Under the pieces are notes generated by a model. The model was not told the origin of the DNA. It saw only the letters and a list, made by a program, of their open reading frames with translations, and made no database searches. Position numbers and translations under genes: made by a program. From assembly GCA_029210125.1 (NCBI GenBank), contig JARGPR010000006.1:1-64000 (forward strand): 64,000 nucleotides of DNA. Reading direction: 5' to 3'. The stretch is from Pseudomonadales bacterium. Its GTDB lineage: Bacteria > Pseudomonadota > Gammaproteobacteria > Pseudomonadales > JAHRWD01. How positions within the stretch are numbered: position 1 is the stretch's first letter; every line of letters begins with the position of its first letter. This document shows, piece by piece, positions 19,023-27,882 of this stretch.

Positions 19023-19445
19023 TTATTCAATTACCTTGAAAAATGGCAGCGTGACATCGTCCGTTCTTTGCTCGAAATAGACCTCAACTGGTAGATCCAG
19101 TTTGAGGTCTTCGATGAGCAGTTCGGGTATCTGGCTGACAATTCGCACGCCCTCTTCCATCTCAACAATTACGGATGCGTAGGGTGTCTTTCCGCCAAAT
19201 GCTGGGTGCATCGGCTGATGCACGACCGTCCAGGAAAAGATAACTCCTTTGCCACTTGACGGTGCCCAGTGCCAATCAGGAGAACCGCACTTGGAACACA
19301 TATAGCGTGGTAGGTGACGCCAGTGACCGCAACCCTGGCACTGTTGAAAGTGCAGGATATGAGTGCTGCATAGCTTCCAGAACTCACGGTTTATTTCATC
19401 TACGGAGTAGGGTACGGGTAGTTCAATCGGGTCAATTATAGACAT
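19023..19445 (-). CDS. DUF35 OB-fold / zinc-ribbon protein (second copy)
   Basis: 140 aa, paralogous to the DUF35 protein at 17270-17707. The zinc ribbon uses C36, C39, C50 and C53, followed by an OB-fold with the FSWTVVHQPMHPAF segment typical of the family. It starts 2 nt after the stop of the thiolase-fold gene at 19448-20614 and is presumably its partner. A 134-nt gap separates it from the next pair. Confidence 0.85.
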   Translation of the reverse strand: MSIIDPIELPVPYSVDEINREFWKLCSTHILHFQQCQGCGHWRHLPRYMCSKCGSPDWHWAPSSGKGVIFSWTVVHQPMHPAFGGKTPYASVIVEMEEGVRIVSQIPELLIEDLKLDLPVEVYFEQRTDDVTLPFFKVIE

Positions 19446-19447
19446 CT

Positions 19448-20614
19448 CTAGTTCCTCAAAATCACAATGCTGCCATCACCAAGATCACCCCAGCCCGTTA
19501 CCAGCCCGAGTTCTGCGTCTTTAACTTGTGATTCGCCAGCGGTTCCGCGTAATTGTCGTACGGCTTCAGTGGTGTGGTTAAGTCCCCACACATGCGCCTG
19601 ACTCAATAGGCCTCCGTGAGTATTCAGTGGATAGCGACCACCAAGCTCGATATTGCCATCTTTGACAAAATCATAGGCTTCGCCACGTTCACACAGCCCC
19701 ATCGCCTCCATCTGTAGCATGACTACGTAGGTGAAGCAGTCATAGATCTGTAGGAAATCGACATCGTGAATTTTAATATCTGCAACTTCCAGTGCCTTTG
19801 GTGTTGCAAAACTTAAGCCGATCCGGAAGGGGTCGGGGCGAGTTGCAATATCATCAGCAGGGTAGGGGTGGCCTTCCGCAGCTCCCATAATGTAAACCGG
19901 TTTATGGGCGGTATCCTTGGCGATATCTGCACGGGTGATCACAACCGCTGCGGCACCATCGGTTTCAAGGCAGCAATCGAAAAGCCGCATGGGCTCAGAT
20001 ACCCAGCGTGAAGCAAGGTAATCATCCATGGTCATTTCGCGACCACGCATAAATGCTTTGTCATTGAGATGTGCGTGTTTACGGCAGGCGACAGCAATGT
20101 GCCCGGTTGCTTCGTCGGGAGTGTTGTACATTTGCTTGTGACGCATCGCTAACCATGAATACATCTGTACCGGTGCGCTGACACCGAAGGGCAGGTAGAA
20201 ACCCTGAATGGCGTTATTCAATACCGCAATGCCCGCTGAACGGCCCGGTGGCTGGCCGGGTTTTGGTCGCATTGCGGTATAACCGTTCCAGCCTAGTGTA
20301 ATCAAAACAGAGTTACATACGCCGGAGGCGATGGCGATGGCCGCATGCTGGATCGCCGCATTGGGGCTAGCGCCTCCCATATTGATAGTGGCAGCGTATC
20401 GAAGATCTTCGACCCCCAGGTTGGCAGCGAGTTCTTCTGAATAGGTGTAGCCAGGGGGCGGGATAATACCGTCGATATCCGACGGCTTCATGCCTGCATC
20501 GGCAATTGCCTTTCGTGATGCTTCCAGCATCATATCGACTTCCGATCGGCCAGACCCCTTAACGTAGTCTGTTTCACCTATGCCAACGATGGCAGTTTTG
20601 TCTTTAAAGCTCAT
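19448..20614 (-). CDS. thiolase-fold acyl-CoA enzyme (SCP-x-like, second copy)
   Basis: 388 aa, clearly paralogous to the protein at 17707-18888. It also lacks the nucleophilic Cys (INMGGASPNA near 77-86), but keeps His (H341 in GGLLSQAHVWG) where its paralogue has Tyr, and has Y291 in IYDCFTYV. It may therefore catalyse a different step (or be specific for another chain length) than the Ltp2-like copy. First gene of a four-gene minus-strand unit: thiolase-fold, DUF35, thiolase-fold, DUF35. Its upstream region holds a plus-strand RNA candidate. Confidence 0.82.
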   Translation of the reverse strand: MSFKDKTAIVGIGETDYVKGSGRSEVDMMLEASRKAIADAGMKPSDIDGIIPPPGYTYSEELAANLGVEDLRYAATINMGGASPNAAIQHAAIAIASGVCNSVLITLGWNGYTAMRPKPGQPPGRSAGIAVLNNAIQGFYLPFGVSAPVQMYSWLAMRHKQMYNTPDEATGHIAVACRKHAHLNDKAFMRGREMTMDDYLASRWVSEPMRLFDCCLETDGAAAVVITRADIAKDTAHKPVYIMGAAEGHPYPADDIATRPDPFRIGLSFATPKALEVADIKIHDVDFLQIYDCFTYVVMLQMEAMGLCERGEAYDFVKDGNIELGGRYPLNTHGGLLSQAHVWGLNHTTEAVRQLRGTAGESQVKDAELGLVTGWGDLGDGSIVILRN

Positions 20615-20777
20615 TCTTATCCTCAGATTTCAGGTTGAGAGTTAATGATCAGGTTGTAGGTTCGTCATTTTTTCTTATGAAAGTTTATATATGTAGTGTC
20701 AGTGTTTTTCTTGTTTTTAATATCTAAATTGCATATATGAGATTTTTTTGAGCTAAATCAAAAAACGCTACTATTCT

Positions 20778-20783
20778 TATAAT
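20778..20783 (+). promoter_or_regulatory. -10 box TATAAT in front of the candidate small RNA
   Basis: A perfect TATAAT at 20778-20783 lies 7-8 nt before the proposed RNA start. No good -35 box is present at 16-18 nt upstream (AAATCA), so an activator may be needed. Confidence 0.4.
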
Positions 20784-20789
20784 CAAGTC

Positions 20790-20899
20790 AAGTTTCTACA
20801 CCGGAAGCAACTTGAGCCCGAAGCAGGGCTCGCACGAAGATACTCCCCTTAGACAATTTTATATTGTCGATTAGGCTGCTAAGAAGCAGCCTTTTTTTT
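20790..20899 (+). ncRNA. candidate small RNA with three hairpins and intrinsic terminator
   Basis: About 110 nt between the thiolase operon start and the SDR stop, on the strand opposite to both. Hairpin 1: GAGCCC (20814-20819) with GGGCTC (20826-20831). Hairpin 2: GACAAT (20852-20857) with ATTGTC (20863-20868). Hairpin 3: GGCTGCT (20874-20880) with AGCAGCC (20885-20891), followed by eight T, a canonical terminator. A TATAAT lies just upstream. Between hairpins 1 and 2 is an unpaired TACTCCCCTTAG, which could pair with Shine-Dalgarno sequences. No ORF or known RNA family was recognised. The terminator has no other gene to serve on this strand. Confidence 0.6.
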
Positions 20900-20927
20900 G
20901 TCTTAAATTTGTCGATATTACTCTGAT

Positions 20928-21680
20928 TTAAACGGTGGTGTATCCACCATCTACTACTAATTCAGAGCCATGCACGTAGGAAGACTCATCCGAAGCCAGG
21001 AACAACACTGCTTTGGATACCTCTTCAGGTTCTGCCATTCTTCCGATTAACACTTTGGCCGCAATACCAGCCGCTGCCTCTGGAATGTCCGCTAGGCCTT
21101 TAGTCATTTCGGTTTTGATCATGCCGGGGTGAATCGAGTTCACGCGAATATTGTGTTTGATCAGGTCAACCGCGGCTGCTTTGGTAAGTAAACGCACGCC
21201 ACCTTTGCTGGCTTCATAGGCTGCACAGTCAGGTGCGCCGATCAGCCCATAGATGGATGAAATATTTACAATGGAGCCGCCGCCGGCCTTGTTCATCGCC
21301 GGGATGATTTCGCGGCAACCCAAAAATACGCCTTTAAGGTTTATGTCCATCACCTGGTCCCACTCATCCACACTGGTGTCTTCAAGGGATTTGGAAAGTA
21401 AAATACCGGCGTTATTCACAAGGATGTCGATTTTTCCATAGGTCTCGACAGCTTTGTCGACAACCTGTTTCCAGTCGCTTTCACTGGCAACATCATGCTT
21501 TAAAAAAATCGCTTCACCGCCGCTTTGGGTGATATTTTCGACGTTTTCGCGTCCAGCCTCTTCGTTTACGTCAGTTACGATTACCTTGGCGCCTTCGTCG
21601 GCAAATAGCCTGGCGTGGGCGCGGCCCATTCCTAGTGCAGCTCCGGTAACCAATGCAACCTTGTTATCAAGTCGTCCCAT
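20928..21680 (-). CDS. short-chain dehydrogenase/reductase (SDR)
   Basis: 250 aa with the start at 21680 (MGRLDNKVALVTG), which has GGAG about 8 nt upstream; the frame is open further to 21776 but the extra residues look non-coding. Classical SDR: nucleotide motif TGAALGMG (about 12-19), NNAG (about 88-91), and catalytic Ser...Tyr-x3-Lys in NISSIYG...AAYEASKGG. An Asp after the second strand (VTDVNEE) favours NAD(H). Similar proteins are 3-alpha/20-beta-hydroxysteroid or cyclic-alcohol dehydrogenases, which fits the neighbouring acyl-CoA genes; the substrate is not shown. Confidence 0.85.
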   Translation of the reverse strand: MGRLDNKVALVTGAALGMGRAHARLFADEGAKVIVTDVNEEAGRENVENITQSGGEAIFLKHDVASESDWKQVVDKAVETYGKIDILVNNAGILLSKSLEDTSVDEWDQVMDINLKGVFLGCREIIPAMNKAGGGSIVNISSIYGLIGAPDCAAYEASKGGVRLLTKAAAVDLIKHNIRVNSIHPGMIKTEMTKGLADIPEAAAGIAAKVLIGRMAEPEEVSKAVLFLASDESSYVHGSELVVDGGYTTV

Positions 21681-22032
21681 TGGGGTACTCCATTTATTAT
21701 TATATGTAGCGTTTATTGTATGTAGAGATTGTGGCGGCGGGAAGTGTTTGCTTGCTGTCGAGCCGAAAAGAGCCAAGAGCCGCGCGTCGCCGAAAGGCGT
21801 TCGTCGTAAGGGCTGGGGAAATCAGAAGCTGGCGCTTGTCAGGTGACGCAGCATGAGAGCAAAAAGGCTTCCGTGCAATGATCTCGTGTTGAAGTTGGTT
21901 CATACCATACTGTGAAGAGCTTGCCGGATCAACTACCATACGCAGCCGCGAAAGCTTGAACTGTTTTTAATCGAGTTATTTCGCTATTTGTTGAAACAAC
22001 CAAAATTTTATTAAGCAGGTATCTGGTTTTAT
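21681..22032. other. 352-nt intergenic region between SDR and yheS
   Basis: Divergent promoter region. On the minus strand a TATAAT (reverse complement of 21699-21704) lies about 20 nt before the SDR start, without a clear -35. A small CGCC-GAAA-GGCG hairpin lies at 21788-21799. I saw no RNA gene and no convincing small ORF. Confidence 0.5.
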
Positions 22033-23979
22033 ATGCTTCGTTTTCGAAATCTTGCGCTACGTCGCGGCACACGACTATTGATAGAAAACGCCACACTAGT
22101 GGTCAATATTGGCGATCATGTAGGGCTGACCGGAGCCAATGGTTGTGGTAAATCCAGCCTGTTTTCGATGATCCTGGGTGAGCTTGAACCGGATGCCGGT
22201 GAGCTGAAGGTTGCTACTGGAATCTCGATTGCTCATGTTTCTCAGGAAACCCCGGCGGTTGATCGAGCGATTGTCGATTATGTAATCGATGGTGATGTTG
22301 GGTTTCGGAAAATTGAAAGCGAGTTATCGGAAGCGGAAAAAAATGATGATTCAATGAAGCTCGCAGAGCTACATGAACGCATGGCGATGATTGACGGTTA
22401 TGCAATCAATAGCCGCGCCGCGCGACTTCTCACTGGGCTTGGGTTTTCTCAACAGCAACACCAAAAAGCGGTTAAAGAGCTGTCCGGTGGGTGGCGTATG
22501 CGCCTTAACCTGGCTCGTGCATTGATCAGTCGTTCTGATCTATTGTTGCTGGATGAACCTACCAATCACCTTGATCTCGACGCGGTGATCTGGCTGGAAA
22601 GTTGGCTAAAAAGCTACCCTGGAACTCTGTTGTTGATTTCACATGACCGGGATTTTCTCGACAAAGTGATCAACCGTATCCTGCACGTTGAAAATCAGTC
22701 GGTGGATCTGTATAGCGGTAATTACTCATCCTTTGAGGTGCAGCGTGCGAGTCGTCTGGCGCTGCAGGATGCCAGTTACCAGAAGCAACAGAAACAGATT
22801 CAGCATATTCAGGATTATGTCAGGCGTTTTGGCGCAAAGGCTACCAAAGCTAAACAGGCTCAAAGCCGAATCAAGGCGCTTGAACGAATGGAGTTAATAG
22901 CTCCGGCACATGTGGATTCACCTTTCCATTTTAGTTTTCCGCCAGCAGAAAAAATCCCTGAACGATTACTGACCCTTGATCAGGTCGATGTCGGTTATGC
23001 TGATCCGAGCCAAGAAACCAATCCAGCGCCGATTTTAAAGGGTGTCGAGTTAAGCATCTTGGCTGGTCAGCAGATTGGCCTGCTGGGCCGAAATGGCGCG
23101 GGTAAATCGACTCTTATCAAATTAATTGCGGGTAAATTGGGGGCCATGGCAGGTACAGTGACTCCAGCCAAGGATCTCAAGATAGGTTATTTTGCCCAGC
23201 ATCAGCTCGAGCAGTTGGACGATGCCAAAAGCCCGATTGATCATCTGTCTGCTCTTGATAAACGAGCTCGTGAGCAGGATTTGCGAAACTTTATTGGCGG
23301 TTTTGGTTTTATTGGTGACCGTGCCTCGGATCCGGTTGGGCCTTTTTCCGGGGGTGAAAAAGCCCGCCTGGCGTTGGCGCTGATCGCTTATCAGCGCCCA
23401 AATTTGTTATTAATGGATGAGCCAACCAATCACCTTGACCTTGAGATGCGTCACGCATTGGTGATGGCGCTGCAGGCATTTGAGGGTGCGATGATCATCG
23501 TATCCCATGATCGCCATATGTTGCGCTCCACAACCGACAGTTTGCTGCTGGTGGATAATGGTGTTGCCGAGCCCTTTGATGGTGATCTCGATGAGTACCA
23601 GAATTGGTTGTCGGACGCGGTTCGCGCCGGAGCGCCTGATCAGGCAGCAGGTACTGATGACGGCGCCAAAGAAGGTGCTAAAAGTGACTGGGAGCCAGGT
23701 GCTTCCAAAAAGGAGCAGCGTCAGCAGCAAGCGGAAAAAAGGAAGCGGTTGCAGCCCCTGCGGAACAAATTGAACAGCTATGAAAAAAAGATGGAAGCAC
23801 TTCAGTTGGAGCTTTCAGATATGGATAAAATTCTATCCGATTCAAATAGTTACGAGGACAATAATAGGGAAAACCTGGTTGAATGGATTGCCCGGCAGGG
23901 TGTTCTAAAGCAAGAGCTGTCCAGTGTCGAAGAGAGCTGGTTTGAAGTCAGTGAGGAGTTGGAGTCCTTTGATGATTAG
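22033..23979 (+). CDS. yheS: ABC-F family ATPase YheS
   Basis: 648 aa, soluble, two ABC domains in one chain without membrane segments. Walker A GANGCGKSS (near 35) and GRNGAGKST (near 356), ABC signatures LSGGW and FSGGE, and two DEPTNHLDL Walker B segments. The linker (RRFGAKATKAKQAQSRIKAL) is the ABC-F arm that reaches into the ribosomal E-site. The C-terminus is a charged coiled coil. The sequence follows E. coli YheS closely throughout. ABC-F proteins act on ribosomes stalled on difficult sequences. Probably monocistronic or read through into the DUF2244 gene. Confidence 0.93.
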   Translation: MLRFRNLALRRGTRLLIENATLVVNIGDHVGLTGANGCGKSSLFSMILGELEPDAGELKVATGISIAHVSQETPAVDRAIVDYVIDGDVGFRKIESELSEAEKNDDSMKLAELHERMAMIDGYAINSRAARLLTGLGFSQQQHQKAVKELSGGWRMRLNLARALISRSDLLLLDEPTNHLDLDAVIWLESWLKSYPGTLLLISHDRDFLDKVINRILHVENQSVDLYSGNYSSFEVQRASRLALQDASYQKQQKQIQHIQDYVRRFGAKATKAKQAQSRIKALERMELIAPAHVDSPFHFSFPPAEKIPERLLTLDQVDVGYADPSQETNPAPILKGVELSILAGQQIGLLGRNGAGKSTLIKLIAGKLGAMAGTVTPAKDLKIGYFAQHQLEQLDDAKSPIDHLSALDKRAREQDLRNFIGGFGFIGDRASDPVGPFSGGEKARLALALIAYQRPNLLLMDEPTNHLDLEMRHALVMALQAFEGAMIIVSHDRHMLRSTTDSLLLVDNGVAEPFDGDLDEYQNWLSDAVRAGAPDQAAGTDDGAKEGAKSDWEPGASKKEQRQQQAEKRKRLQPLRNKLNSYEKKMEALQLELSDMDKILSDSNSYEDNNRENLVEWIARQGVLKQELSSVEESWFEVSEELESFDD

Positions 23980-24024
23980 ACTGAAGATTTTGAGTGATGA
24001 CTAGCAACGTGGCGGTACAGGCAG

Positions 24025-24510
24025 GTGATTAATGTAGAAATCGATCCAGAAAACGGGACCGGATATATCCTGCTGCAACCCAATATGTCGGCAAGCTGGC
24101 GGACGAATTTGATGGTGGTTGGGTTTTTAACCTTTATGTGTACGGTCGTTTCTAGCTACATGTGGTATCTGGGGGCGGTGTTGGTATTACCTTTCGCTGG
24201 TGCAGAAGTGATTCTGCTAGCTGTGGCAACGGGGTTCTTTTTCCATAAAAATAGCTTCAGGGAAGTGATCCATTTTTATGAGGATGAGGTGGTGATCGAG
24301 AAAGGTCGTCGCTATCCGGAGCGGCATTGGAAGATTCAGCGAAACTGGGTTCAACTATTTGTAAGAAATGCTGACCATATTCGTTATCTACCGACGGTCA
24401 GTCTTGGCTCGATGGGACGATCTATTGAGATCGGCGAGTTCCTCAATGAAGAAGATAAAGAAGAGTTAATTGAGCGCTTATCTGATTTGATTCCAAAAAA
24501 GAATATTTAA
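24025..24510 (+). CDS. DUF2244 family membrane protein
   Basis: 161 aa, GTG start. Two adjacent membrane segments (about 30-75) followed by a soluble C-terminal domain with the VIEKGRRYPERHWKIQRNWV segment typical of DUF2244. Function unknown; members often lie near cytochrome c oxidase genes, but here the neighbours are yheS and recX. The recX start follows after 25 nt, so they may be co-transcribed. Confidence 0.8.
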   Translation: MINVEIDPENGTGYILLQPNMSASWRTNLMVVGFLTFMCTVVSSYMWYLGAVLVLPFAGAEVILLAVATGFFFHKNSFREVIHFYEDEVVIEKGRRYPERHWKIQRNWVQLFVRNADHIRYLPTVSLGSMGRSIEIGEFLNEEDKEELIERLSDLIPKKNI

Positions 24511-24535
24511 AACAAATAGTTATGAAGTTGTTGTA

Positions 24536-24982
24536 ATGTCTGATGTAACTTATTTTAGAGGTAGGGCGATGAATCTTCTCGCAAGGCGAGAGCATTCTCG
24601 ACTAGAAATATATCGAAAATTATCGGCGGATTGCGAAACCCCCGACCTGCTCAATCAAGCGTTGGATCAGTTGGTATCCGATGGTTTGCTCAGCGATCAG
24701 CGCTTTGCCGAGGAGTTTGTTCGTTACCGTGGAAACCGTGGTTTTGGCCCCCTGCATATTCACGCAGATCTGAAAAACCGAGGTGTTGCTGACCAGATTA
24801 TTTCGGATTGTATAGACGCCGATGGTAGTCAGTGGCAAGAAAATTTATCCGAGCTATACCGCAAACGTTATCGCGATGCCCCCGTCCGTGATCAAAAAGA
24901 ACAGGCAAAACGTACCCGCTTCTTACAAAGCCGTGGATTTAGTCATTCACAGATTCGCAGAGTGATGGATACAGCTGAATAG
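24536..24982 (+). CDS. recX: regulatory protein RecX
   Basis: 148 aa. Three-helix repeats of the RecX family: ARREHSRLEIYRKL at the N-terminus, QRFAEEFVRYRGNRGFGPLHI in the middle and RTRFLQSRGFSHSQI at the end. RecX binds the groove of RecA filaments and inhibits recombinase activity. In relatives the order is recA-recX-alaS; recA is absent here and the DUF2244 gene takes its place upstream. Confidence 0.93.
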   Translation: MSDVTYFRGRAMNLLARREHSRLEIYRKLSADCETPDLLNQALDQLVSDGLLSDQRFAEEFVRYRGNRGFGPLHIHADLKNRGVADQIISDCIDADGSQWQENLSELYRKRYRDAPVRDQKEQAKRTRFLQSRGFSHSQIRRVMDTAE

Positions 24983-24990
24983 AGATTCGC

Positions 24991-24996
24991 TATAAT
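24991..24996 (+). promoter_or_regulatory. -10 box TATAAT upstream of alaS
   Basis: Perfect TATAAT at 24991-24996, nine nt after the recX stop. The -35 position (GATACA at 24968-24973) is a weak match. It would give an alaS leader of about 90 nt. Confidence 0.4.
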
Positions 24997-25091
24997 CGCC
25001 GATTGTATTCCAGTTGAATGCATCGCCCATCACAACTGGATCTTACATATACCGCACATACATCGCACAATGCTTATTCCAGGTTTTATTT

Positions 25092-27689
25092 ATGAATAGT
25101 TCGGCCCTACGCGCAGCCTTTTTGGAGTATTTTTCCAGCAAGGGACACCAAACCGTTTCCAGTAGTTCGCTGGTGCCGGGCAACGATCCGACGCTGCTAT
25201 TCACTAATGCCGGGATGGTGCAGTTTAAAGATGTTTTTCTGGGGCAGGATCAGCGCCCCTATCAGCGAGCCACTAGTAGTCAACGCTGTGTCCGGGCCGG
25301 CGGCAAGCATAACGACCTTGAGAACGTTGGTTACACCGCTCGTCACCACACATTTTTTGAAATGCTGGGTAACTTCAGCTTTGGGGATTACTTCAAACGC
25401 GAAGCGATTCAATACGCCTGGCAGTTTCTGACCGAAACCCTTGGGTTACCCGAAGAAAAACTGTGGGTCACGGTTTTTAACGAAGATCAGGAGGCGGAGG
25501 ATATCTGGCTCAAGGAGATGGGGGTCAGTGCGGATCGTTTTTCACGCCTGGGTGAAAAAGATAACTTCTGGTCGATGGGGGATACTGGCCCCTGTGGCCC
25601 ATGTTCCGAAATTTTTTACGATCACGGTGCCGATGTGCCCGGTGGCCCACCCGGTAGCCCAGACGAAGATGGTGATCGATATATCGAAATCTGGAATCTG
25701 GTATTTATGCAGTTTGACCGGGATGCCAGCGGCACACTAACGCCGCTGCCGAAACCCTCCGTCGATACCGGCATGGGGCTAGAGCGAATCGCAGCAGTTA
25801 TGCAGGGTGTTCACAACAACTACCAGATCGATCTATTTCAGGGGCTTCTGAAGTCTGCCGCGCAGTTCACGGGTTGCACCGATCTCAGTCACGATTCATT
25901 AAAAGTGATTGCTGATCATATTCGCTCCTGTGCATTCTTGGTGGTAGATGGTGTCGTTCCATCAAACGAAGGTAGGGGTTACGTGCTGCGACGTATTATT
26001 CGCAGAGCATTACGCCACGGCTACAAGCTGGGTATGAACGACCCTTTCTTTCATAAACTGGTTATGCCGTTGGTCAAGGAGATGGGCGTTGCCTATCCCG
26101 AATTAGTCGAAGCGCAGGCCCACGTAGAGAAAATTCTGCTGGGCGAAGAGCAGCAATTTGCCCGCACCCTCGATCAAGGCATGAAGATTTTTGAACAGGA
26201 TCTGCAATCTCTTAAAGGCACCGTTATCCCCGGCGACTTGCTGTTTAAACTTTATGATACCTACGGTTTCCCTGTTGATTTAACCGCAGATATTGCACGG
26301 GAACGTGGCCTGACAGTAGATCAGGATGGTTTTGAGGCTGCAATGGAAGAGCAGCGTAACCGCGCGCGTTCCGCCAGCCAGTTTGGAATTGCTGTGGACA
26401 GCTCGTTGGAGCTTGAAGGCCAAACAGAATTTAAGGGTTATGAAAGCCTGCGGGCTGAATCAACTATTGTTGCGCTTATTGTTGATGGCGCCAGTGTTGA
26501 GTCAGTAACCCCCGGTACTCAATGTATGGTTCAGCTGGAATCGAGCCCCTTTTATGCAGAATCCGGTGGACAGGTTGGTGATACCGGCCAACTGTCGAAC
26601 GACTCGGTTGAATTTATAGTGGCGGATACCGGCAAACAGGTCGATGTGTTTCTACATCGCGGTGAGCTTATTCGGGGCGAACTCAATGTAGGTGACCGTG
26701 TAGTCGCAGAGGTCGATACCACACGTCGTCACGCTATCGAGCTTAACCATTCTGCGACCCATCTGCTGCATGCAGCACTACGCAATGAACTCGGTACTCA
26801 CGTAACCCAAAAAGGTTCACTGGTTGATGGAGAACGATTGCGCTTTGATTTTTCTCATTTTGAAGCTGTTACTCCAGAACAGCTTAAAGCTATTGAGCGA
26901 GCGGTAAACCAGCAGATTCAGCTCAACACTGCTGTGAGCACAGAAATTCTTGATCCGGAAACTGCCAAAGAGAAAGGCGCAATGGCGCTGTTTGGTGAAA
27001 AATATGGCGATAAAGTGCGCGTCTTGAGCATGGGTGGCGACTATTCCGTTGAGCTTTGTGGCGGTACCCATGTAAAGCGCACTGGTGATATCGGGTTGAT
27101 CCGTATTGTATCCGAGGCTGGTATCGCTGCCGGTGTACGACGAATTGAAGCGGTGACCGGTAGTCACGCGTTAGCCTATCTTGATGAACAACAAACCCAG
27201 CTTGAAGAGATTGGCCGCTTGGTGCGAGCGGGTAGCGATCAAATACAAAGCAGGGTCGCGAGCCTGGTGACCGACAACAAGCAGCACGAAAAAACCATCC
27301 AGCAGCTACAGGCCAAGTTGGCAGCGTTTGAGGGCGGCAGTCTGGTGGATGAAGCCATAGAGATTGCTGGTATCAAAGTACTTGCGGCGAAGCTTGACGG
27401 TGCAGACCCTAAAAGCCTGCGGGATACACTCGATCAATTGCGAAATAAGCTCGGTAGCTCGATTGTCGTATTGGGCACCAGTACGGGTGAAAAAGTCAGC
27501 TTGATTGCAGGTGTTAGTAAAGACCTGACCAAGCAGGTTAAGGCCGGTGATCTGGTTAATTTTGTTGCCCAGCAAGTGGGTGGCAAGGGTGGTGGCCGTC
27601 CGGACATGGCACAGGCTGGTGGAACTCAGCCGGAGAATCTGCAATCGGCGATCGACAGCGTGCAGGCGTGGCTGGAAGGCCAGTTTTGA
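25092..27689 (+). CDS. alaS: alanyl-tRNA synthetase
   Basis: 865 aa from the ATG at 25092 ([14 protein letters not shown]), the usual class II AlaRS start; the frame is open upstream to a TTG at 25014 but those residues are not family-like. Catalytic core at about 1-450 ([44 protein letters not shown]), editing domain with the zinc-binding [11 protein letters not shown] and [13 protein letters not shown] motifs (the Cys and His positions are intact), and C-terminal C-Ala domain ending with [15 protein letters not shown]. Charges tRNA-Ala and hydrolyses Ser/Gly errors. Confidence 0.97.
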   Translation: MNSSALRAAFLEYFSSKGHQTVSSSSLVPGNDPTLLFTNAGMVQFKDVFLGQDQRPYQRATSSQRCVRAGGKHNDLENVGYTARHHTFFEMLGNFSFGDYFKREAIQYAWQFLTETLGLPEEKLWVTVFNEDQEAEDIWLKEMGVSADRFSRLGEKDNFWSMGDTGPCGPCSEIFYDHGADVPGGPPGSPDEDGDRYIEIWNLVFMQFDRDASGTLTPLPKPSVDTGMGLERIAAVMQGVHNNYQIDLFQGLLKSAAQFTGCTDLSHDSLKVIADHIRSCAFLVVDGVVPSNEGRGYVLRRIIRRALRHGYKLGMNDPFFHKLVMPLVKEMGVAYPELVEAQAHVEKILLGEEQQFARTLDQGMKIFEQDLQSLKGTVIPGDLLFKLYDTYGFPVDLTADIARERGLTVDQDGFEAAMEEQRNRARSASQFGIAVDSSLELEGQTEFKGYESLRAESTIVALIVDGASVESVTPGTQCMVQLESSPFYAESGGQVGDTGQLSNDSVEFIVADTGKQVDVFLHRGELIRGELNVGDRVVAEVDTTRRHAIELNHSATHLLHAALRNELGTHVTQKGSLVDGERLRFDFSHFEAVTPEQLKAIERAVNQQIQLNTAVSTEILDPETAKEKGAMALFGEKYGDKVRVLSMGGDYSVELCGGTHVKRTGDIGLIRIVSEAGIAAGVRRIEAVTGSHALAYLDEQQTQLEEIGRLVRAGSDQIQSRVASLVTDNKQHEKTIQQLQAKLAAFEGGSLVDEAIEIAGIKVLAAKLDGADPKSLRDTLDQLRNKLGSSIVVLGTSTGEKVSLIAGVSKDLTKQVKAGDLVNFVAQQVGGKGGGRPDMAQAGGTQPENLQSAIDSVQAWLEGQF

Positions 27690-27691
27690 TT

Positions 27692-27728
27692 TTTTGACGA
27701 GCGCTGTCTGATTTAACGTCAAAATTTT
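27692..27728 (+). terminator. weak hairpin after alaS
   Basis: TTTTGACG (27692-27699) pairs with CGTCAAAA (27717-27724), with a 17-nt loop and four T after it. AT-rich and long-looped, so termination would be partial at best. Confidence 0.3.
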
Positions 27729-27882
27729 AGCGAAGATAGCGTCAACCATTTATTGGTCGATAAATCGTTAAAGTCTGAACCCAATTGTTTTTAGTTTCTT
27801 TTTGCCGTTTTTGTAGGATTTCTTGTAATTTTTAGGGCGTCGGTGTTTAATGCCGGCCTTTTTTATCGGGCGGTTTGGAGCG

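Noticed and set aside
27306-27749. 147-codon minus-strand frame over the alaS 3' end
   Set aside because: Shadow of alaS; no ribosome-binding site and no family resemblance.
27690-27882. lysine riboswitch upstream of lysC
   Set aside because: The region is too short and lacks the multi-stem L-box pattern; only a weak AT-rich hairpin was found.
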